Positions 58,801 to 64,000 of a DNA stretch of 64,000 bases are shown piece after piece (positions within the stretch are counted from its first letter, which is position 1; every line of letters starts with the position of its first letter). Position numbers and translations under genes: made by a program. Source of the DNA: Limnomonas spitsbergensis (Eukaryota; Chlorophyta; Chlorophyceae; Chlamydomonadales); contig JAYJMM010000069.1 in the NCBI GenBank assembly GCA_037349105.1, positions 620,001 through 684,000 of the forward strand, in the 5' to 3' direction. The notes under the pieces were generated by a model. That model saw nothing but the letters and a program-made list of their open reading frames with translations, had not been told where the DNA came from and did not search any database.

Positions 58801-61800
58801 TCAGTTCCATCTCGAGCCACCCACTCCAGTACTTGTGTTAGGCCGCCCCGAGGCCGTGATCGTCCCTGCAGCTCCGATACCATTGTTCCTCAGCCCCTTT
58901 CTGCTATTCTCCACCTTGGCCTCAGCAAGCAAGTAGTAGGCGGCAGTCATGGCATTGGCCTCGCCTTGGAGCAGGGCCTACCGGAAGGGAGGGGGAGAGC
59001 GGAGATCAGACAGTGAACAAGTAGCACCAAAGTACCGACAGTAAACCAGCCGGCCAGCCATCACCAGTCGCGAGGGTGTGGCAGGATCAGACTGTGGGGC
59101 GGCCAGGGGCATGTGGTTCTCCGGAGATTGAGTGATGCACACACTGACTGACGGGAGGGGGGGCGGAGAGGGAGTCGGACTGTGCACGAACACCTTTTGG
59201 TACATAAGTAAACGGGCATATTGTGCAGTTGCGTTATGAACAAAGCATCATGTCCAAATTTCAAATGCCGGTTTCGGTCCCGCTCAAAAGTAATTAATGA
59301 TTTGGGTGCGCAGACCTGGCTGCGTGCTTTTATGTATTCAAAAATCACCGCTGCGCAGAGTGTCAGCCAGGTGAAAGCAATATCATTGTACCTGATGTGC
59401 GGCTTTAAATTAAATGCTCTGCAGAAAAATTAACTGCGCGACATGTTTTAGGGGGGGGCGCGGACCCTGTCTAGTTTTACGGTACCGTAGCTATTTCCGC
59501 TTCCCGGTCTGCACCTCTCATGACCGTATGTCGCACCTGCAGCACTTTGCTTCTTAGATGTCCAGCTGCCTCCAGCTCCTGCAGTAGCTGCTCATCCGCA
59601 TAGACTGCCCCGGTGGAGGCCTCCACCCGCACCATGTAGGTGGAGGTACCGGAGGGTTCCCACCTGTTCACCCAAAGGTGGTTGAGGTCGTAGGTTGGTG
59701 TTAAGGCTTAGGTAATCAGTTAGGGTTCAATGAATGGACAAAACACATCTACCCCATAGACCAAACAAGGGTTAAGAGCTTAGGTTAGGGTTTAGGGCTT
59801 GAGTTTGGGGGAAGGGCTAATGTTAGGGTTTCTGTACAAATTTAGGGTTCAGGGTTTATTACAAATTAAGGGTAACATCAACGTGTAGGGCTGAGGTTAG
59901 GTTTAGGGTTAAGGTTGGTAGACGGCTCCCTCTGTCCAGACACATAGTGATGCCCTCCGTGTTCCTATTAGAACGCGACGCCCATCTGTTCACACGAAAA
60001 GGGTGACAGTGGAGCGAGGGAGGGGGGGGGGGATCCGCTGCGAGCTCTCCCTACACAGGTGGGAGCGATGTGTCACACCAAGTTTAGTTTTAGTGTGTGC
60101 CGGACCACTTTGAAGTGGCTGCCGGGCGGCAACCAATGGGCCCATGCGCTCAACCTTGCCCGACTGCCCTTGACTGGTGGACCTAGAGCCAGCTGCCCCT
60201 GCCCCCCTCGGCCGCAGTGGAGGTGAGCCATAGCGCGGAACTGCCAGTAAGCGGTGACGAGCTTGATGCTCCTTATTGACCGAGGAGCTGGAGGTGTGGC
60301 CGCTTGCCTGCCTCCCATCGGTCAAGTGTTTATATGTACCTTTGGCCCTGCCCCTCAAACTCATAGCCCTGCACCATACACAGCTCCCCCCCTCCTCCCC
60401 CCTCAACCTGTCTGTACCTGCTGACCTCTTGTCTCCCCCTCCCCTCTCTCCTCCCCCCCTCCCCTCTCCCCTTAACCTCTGTCCCCTCCCCCCTCAACCA
60501 CACCTTGCTGCCTGCCTGACCCCGGGGTGACTCATCGCCAACTCAACAATCATGTGACTCGGCCTCCTTTCATCCCTCCCTCCCCCCCCCCACTTGCTCC
60601 CCATCCGCCCCCTCCCCCCCTCTCCCACCTTACAGCTTGCCTGCCTGACCCAGGGATGGCTCATCACGCCCTCAAAGATAGTGCAACACAGCTTTCCTTC
60701 CTCCCTCGTCCCCCTCCCCTCCCCCTCTCTCCTCCCCCCTCTCCTCCCTACCCAGCTCTCCCTCCCTGCCCCCTCCTCTCCCACCTTGCTGCTTGCCTGC
60801 CTGACCCAGGGATGGCTCATCACCCCCTCAAAGGTGGTGTAACACAGCTTTCCTTCCTCCCTCATACCCTCCCCTCCCCCTCTCTCCTCCCCCCTCTCCT
60901 CCCTTGTCCCCCTCCCCTCCCCCCTCTCCTCCCTACCCAGGTCCCCCTCCCCGCCCCCTCCCCTTCTCTCCCACCTTGCAGCTTGTCTGACCCAGGGATG
61001 GCTCATCACGCCCTCAAAAGTGGTGCGGCGGAGCGGGTCCACAGTCAACATCCTGGAGAGCAGGTCCTTGGCATGGATGGACAAGTAATCCGGAGCGCTG
61101 TACTTGCCTGCGCATGCGGGTGGAGGGTGAAGGCTGTAGGGTTCAGGGGTGTAAAGCTTGTGAGAAGTGCACACGAGGGTTCAGTTTTCTTTGGTACTTG
61201 CATGCGCATGGGGGGTTCAGGGTTGTTGTACTCACCCGCGCGCCAGGGTGAAGGTCATTCATTCGTGGCATACTCAAAAACAGATTTTATAAACAGGTTT
61301 TCAGAGAGCTACGGTGTTCTCTGAAAACCTCGGGGTAGACCTTAGCTCCACCTACATCGTACCCTCAAACCCCATCTCTAAGACCAACAGCGATCTGAAC
61401 CCCAAACCCCATACTCACTTTCCACCCTCTGGTTGCACGGCTCCTTGACATTTCCCAACCCGTGAGCCTGAATCATCGCCATCCTTTCACGAAGGCCGTG
61501 CGCGATTCGTGATCTTGTCTCGCAGCTCTGCCATCCAAACCACAAAACCCAACCCCAACTACAAAACTGAACACGTCAGATCCCCCCCCCCTGACCCCCT
61601 CAACTTCAACAGACCTTTCAACATCCCTTTGCTCTGGTCCCTGATCCAAACCCTGAACCTTTTCCAATGCTGCATCATCTTAGCCCTAGACCCACCTTCC
61701 CTGTTTCTGTTGCACAGCTCCCATCCGTAACCGTTTACCCTAATCCAGAAATCACCCCTGAACCCTGTACCCACCCTCCATGATTTTGTTGCACAGCTCC

Positions 61801-62526
61801 TTCTTGTCGCCCCCTGAGCTATGGAAGGGCAAGAAGCCAGCCAGGCAGGCAAACAGCACCACACCTAGCGACCAAACATCCTGAAAAGGGGGTGGGGAAG
61901 GGGGGGAGGTGTGAATGGGTGTGGAAGGGCAAGAAGATAGCCAGACGGGCAAACAGCACCACACCTAGCGACCAAACGTCCTGAAGAGAAGGTGGGGAAG
62001 GGGGGGAGGTGTGAAGGTCAAGAAGCTAGCCATGCGGGCAAAAACACCACACCTAGCGACCAAACGTCCTGCAAAGAGGGAGGGGAAGAACCGAAGAAGT
62101 TATGTGCAGATCCAGGGTGAAGGGTGAAGGGTTGACGGTACTGCAGGGTACATGCTTGAGGGCGCACGTCCCATTTCTGCTCCATTGTTTTCCTTTGCTA
62201 GGTATTCTGTTCCTTTTTCAGACTGTTCCCAAATCAAAGCCTGACATAGACTTCCAAATGCCTTTTTGCGGGTGGGCAGCTGAAGTACAGTCGCACTTTT
62301 CCAGACGACCAGGCCTGGCAATCAGGAATGCATGGAATAAACGCGGTCCTAGCACTCCCACCAGAGACCAAGCCGTTGTACATGCCAAAGACCTATGTCT
62401 TGGCTCTGCCACAAAAACAAACATGCCGCAGCGCTCGCCCCCCACCCCCCGCCCTAGCACTCACCGTTGGTGGGCCGTCGTACTGCTTCCGGGCCACAAT
62501 CTCAGGCGCAGCGTAACTGGGTGAGC
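58801..62526 (-). CDS. SNF1/AMPK-like Ser/Thr kinase, N-terminal lobe outside
   Basis: Minus-strand exons: 62526-62465 (SPSYAAPEIVARKQYDG, activation segment with the APE motif), 61880-~61777 (DVWSLGVVLFACLAGFLPF, subdomain IX), 61107-60975 (KYSAPDYLSIHAKDLLSRML, DPLRR, HPWVRQ; subdomains X-XI), 59663-59537 and 58977-58801 (TGA). The last two read ADEQLLQELEAAGHLRSKVL and ALLQGEANAMTAAYYLLAEA, which together resemble the UBA/autoinhibitory helix segment after the kinase domain in AMPK-related kinases. A Ser-rich linker exon may lie near 60290-60100. A short connector between 61777 and 61107 may be missing. Catalytic Lys, HRD and DFG lie upstream beyond the repeat region or outside the window. 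The family is an energy/stress-signalling kinase group; the exact subfamily is uncertain. Several exons have tandem partial copies in adjacent introns. Confidence 0.75.
59690..59925. repeat. Degenerate TTAGGGTTT-like intron sequence
   Basis: Irregular GGTTAGGGTTTAGGGCTTGA words in a kinase intron. Similar words occur at 46180-46440 and 62540-62790. They are too irregular for a telomeric array. Confidence 0.6.
60395..60974 (-). repeat. Tandem copies of kinase exon 3' end plus donor
   Basis: On the minus strand, FEGVMSHPWVRQA followed by a GCAAGGTGGGAG-type donor is repeated downstream of the real exon end at 60975. Copies lie near 60795-60850, 60640-60695 and, more diverged, 60500-60560. Between copies the sequence is CCCCTCCCCCTCTCCTCC-type minisatellite. 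Confidence 0.85.
61905..62080 (-). repeat. Two extra copies of kinase exon DVWSLG with acceptor
   Basis: Upstream (in gene sense) of the exon at 61880-61777, two further copies keep the acceptor AG and read DVWSLGVVLFAR or a similar start: 61922-61982 and about 62015-62072. They are followed by a frame change or missing donor. Confidence 0.85.
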
Positions 62527-63800
62527 CTGCACACACATGTCCAGGGTGTAGGGTTTAGGGCTTAGGAGCAAACTAAGGTTATGGTGTAAACTAGGATCTA
62601 TGCATTTACTAAGTTTATGGAGTAAACTCAGGTTTCTCTGCATACTAGGGTGCTGGTGAAAACTAGGGTCTACGTGTTGATTAGGGTCTATGTGACTATG
62701 TGTAAACCAGGGTTTAGGTCCAAACTAAAGGTCAGGTACAAAGTAGGGTTGAAGTGTAAACTAGGTTTTAGGTGGAATGTAGGGTTCAGATTCAAACATT
62801 TTGCCACCCCCCCCCCCTCTACCCCTAACCTCCTCTCCACATAACCTCCTCTCCCCCCTCTACCCCTAACCTCCTCTCCCCCCTCTACCCCTAACCTCCT
62901 CTCCCCCCTCAACCCCTAACCTCATCTCCCCCCTCTACCCCTAACCTCCTCTCCCCCCTCTTTACCTAACCTCCTCTCCCCCCTCTACCCCTAACCTCCT
63001 CTCCCCCTAACCTCCTCTCCCCCTAACCTCCTCTCCCCCCTCAACCCCTAACCTCCTCTCCCCCCTCTACCCCTAACCTCCTCTCCCCCTTCTACCCCTA
63101 ACCTCCTCTCCCCCCTCTACCCCTAACCTCCTCTCCCCCCTCTACCCCTAACCTCCTATCCACCCCTAACCTCCTCTCCCCCTAACCTCCTCTCCCCCTA
63201 ACTTCCTCTCCCCCCTCAACCTTTAACATTCTCTCCCCCCTCTCCCCCTAACCTCCTCTCCCCCTAACCTCCTCTCCCCCCTCTACCCCTAACCTCCTCT
63301 CCCCCCTCTACCTTTAACATTCTCTCCCCCCTCTCCCCCCTACCCCTAACCTCCTCTCCCCCCTCTACCCCTAACCTCCTCTCCCCACTCTACCACTAAC
63401 CTCCTCTCCCCCCTCAACCCCTAACCTCCTCTCCACCCCTAACCTCCTCTCCCCCTTTTACCCCTAACCTCCTCTCCCCCTTTTACCCCTAACCTCCTCT
63501 CCCCCCTCTACCTTTAACATTCTCTCCCCCCTCTACCCCTAACCTCCTATCCCCCCTCTACCCCTAACCTCCTCTCCCCCTAACCTCCTCTCCCCCCTCT
63601 CCCCCTAACCTCCTCTCCCCCCTCTACCCTTAACCTCCCCTCCCCCCTCTACCCCTCACCTCCTCTCCCCCCTACCCCTAACCTCCTCTCCCCCCTCTAC
63701 CCCTAACCTCCTCTCCCCACTCTACCACTAACCTCCTCTCCCCCCTCTACCCCCAACCTCCCCTCCCACCTCTACCCCTAATTTCCTCTCCCCCCTCCGC
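62527..63800. repeat. Intronic minisatellites, AACTAGGGT then CCCCTAACCTCCTCTCC
   Basis: 62540-62790 consists of degenerate 18-22-bp units with GTAAACTAGGGTTTAGG. From about 62806 to 63800, nearly 1 kb is built of CTCTACCCCTAACCTCCTCT plus CCCC units (about 25 bp, with shorter 16-bp variants). Both lie where the kinase gene's next upstream intron is expected. Confidence 0.9.
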
Positions 63801-63901
63801 CAGTCCCGCTCACCACCCCTTCAGCCTCCTGTGCTCCCCCCCCCCCCCCCCCTAATCGCCCTCTCCCACCCATTGCACTGACACTGCAAATCTTCTCTCA
63901 G

Positions 63902-63937
63902 CTTCATCCCCATCATTAAGAATGCCGACAACCCAAA
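63902..63937 (+). other. Possible short plus-strand exon
   Basis: Between TTCTCTCAG and GTAAGTGGG, 36 bases read FIPIIKNADNPK. The splice signals are good, but the strand is opposite to the kinase and no partner exon is in the window. Confidence 0.25.
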
Positions 63938-64000
63938 GTAAGTGGGTTCAGGGCACATGATTCACAGTCAAGGGTTTAGGGTTAAGGATTCACGTTTGAA

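Noticed and set aside
59690..59925. Interstitial telomere (TTTAGGG)
   Set aside because: Words are irregular and interrupted; similar degenerate GGGTTAGGG text recurs in several introns.
1..64000. tRNA or rRNA genes
   Set aside because: No TTCGA-loop plus acceptor-stem arrangement or rRNA core was found on reading both strands; a covariance-model scan would be decisive.

Overview
The window looks like nuclear DNA of a green alga (Chlorophyta). The evidence is intron-rich genes with GT-AG junctions, an octotricopeptide-repeat-type (OPR-like) organelle RNA-binding protein, a plant/algal-style SNF1/AMPK-like kinase with a UBA segment, and very heavy minisatellite content inside introns. I cannot name the genus from sequence alone. 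Gene density is low, and much of the DNA is tandem or dispersed repeat.

Layout. 1-2061: a retroelement-like fragment with a tyrosine recombinase (+) facing a Pro/Ala-rich gag-like reading frame (-). 2066-20840: an 18.8-kb element bounded by two-part terminal inverted repeats (a 15-bp outer block including CTAG and a perfect 24-bp inner block), with short subterminal GCTGTCG/CGACAGC repeats and a possible CTAG target duplication. Inside it are three multi-exon genes: a 2-oxoglutarate/Fe(II) dioxygenase-like protein, a methyltransferase-like protein, and a protein of about 1,300 aa that is the best transposase candidate. A 4.1-kb 20/60-bp satellite fills its right side. This element is the best candidate here for an undescribed system: a large DNA transposon carrying what look like chromatin or nucleic-acid modification enzymes.

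20.85-41.5 kb: mostly dispersed repeats, plus a Gln-rich regulator-like gene (25743-29332) and ribosomal protein eL33 (36152-38291). 41.5-47.5 kb: the OPR-like gene, six exons joining in frame. 50.2-51.4 kb: an Smr-domain gene (-). 52.8-55.3 kb: an unrecognised gene with an acidic C-terminus (-). 58.8-62.5 kb: the C-terminal part of the SNF1/AMPK-like kinase (-). 62.5-63.8 kb: intron-like minisatellites.

A second theme runs through the host genes. In at least five of them, short tandem copies of an exon edge with its splice site (or, in eL33, of the coding end) lie in the adjacent intron or flank. These resemble decoy or alternative exons, and may be how this genome creates intronic minisatellites.
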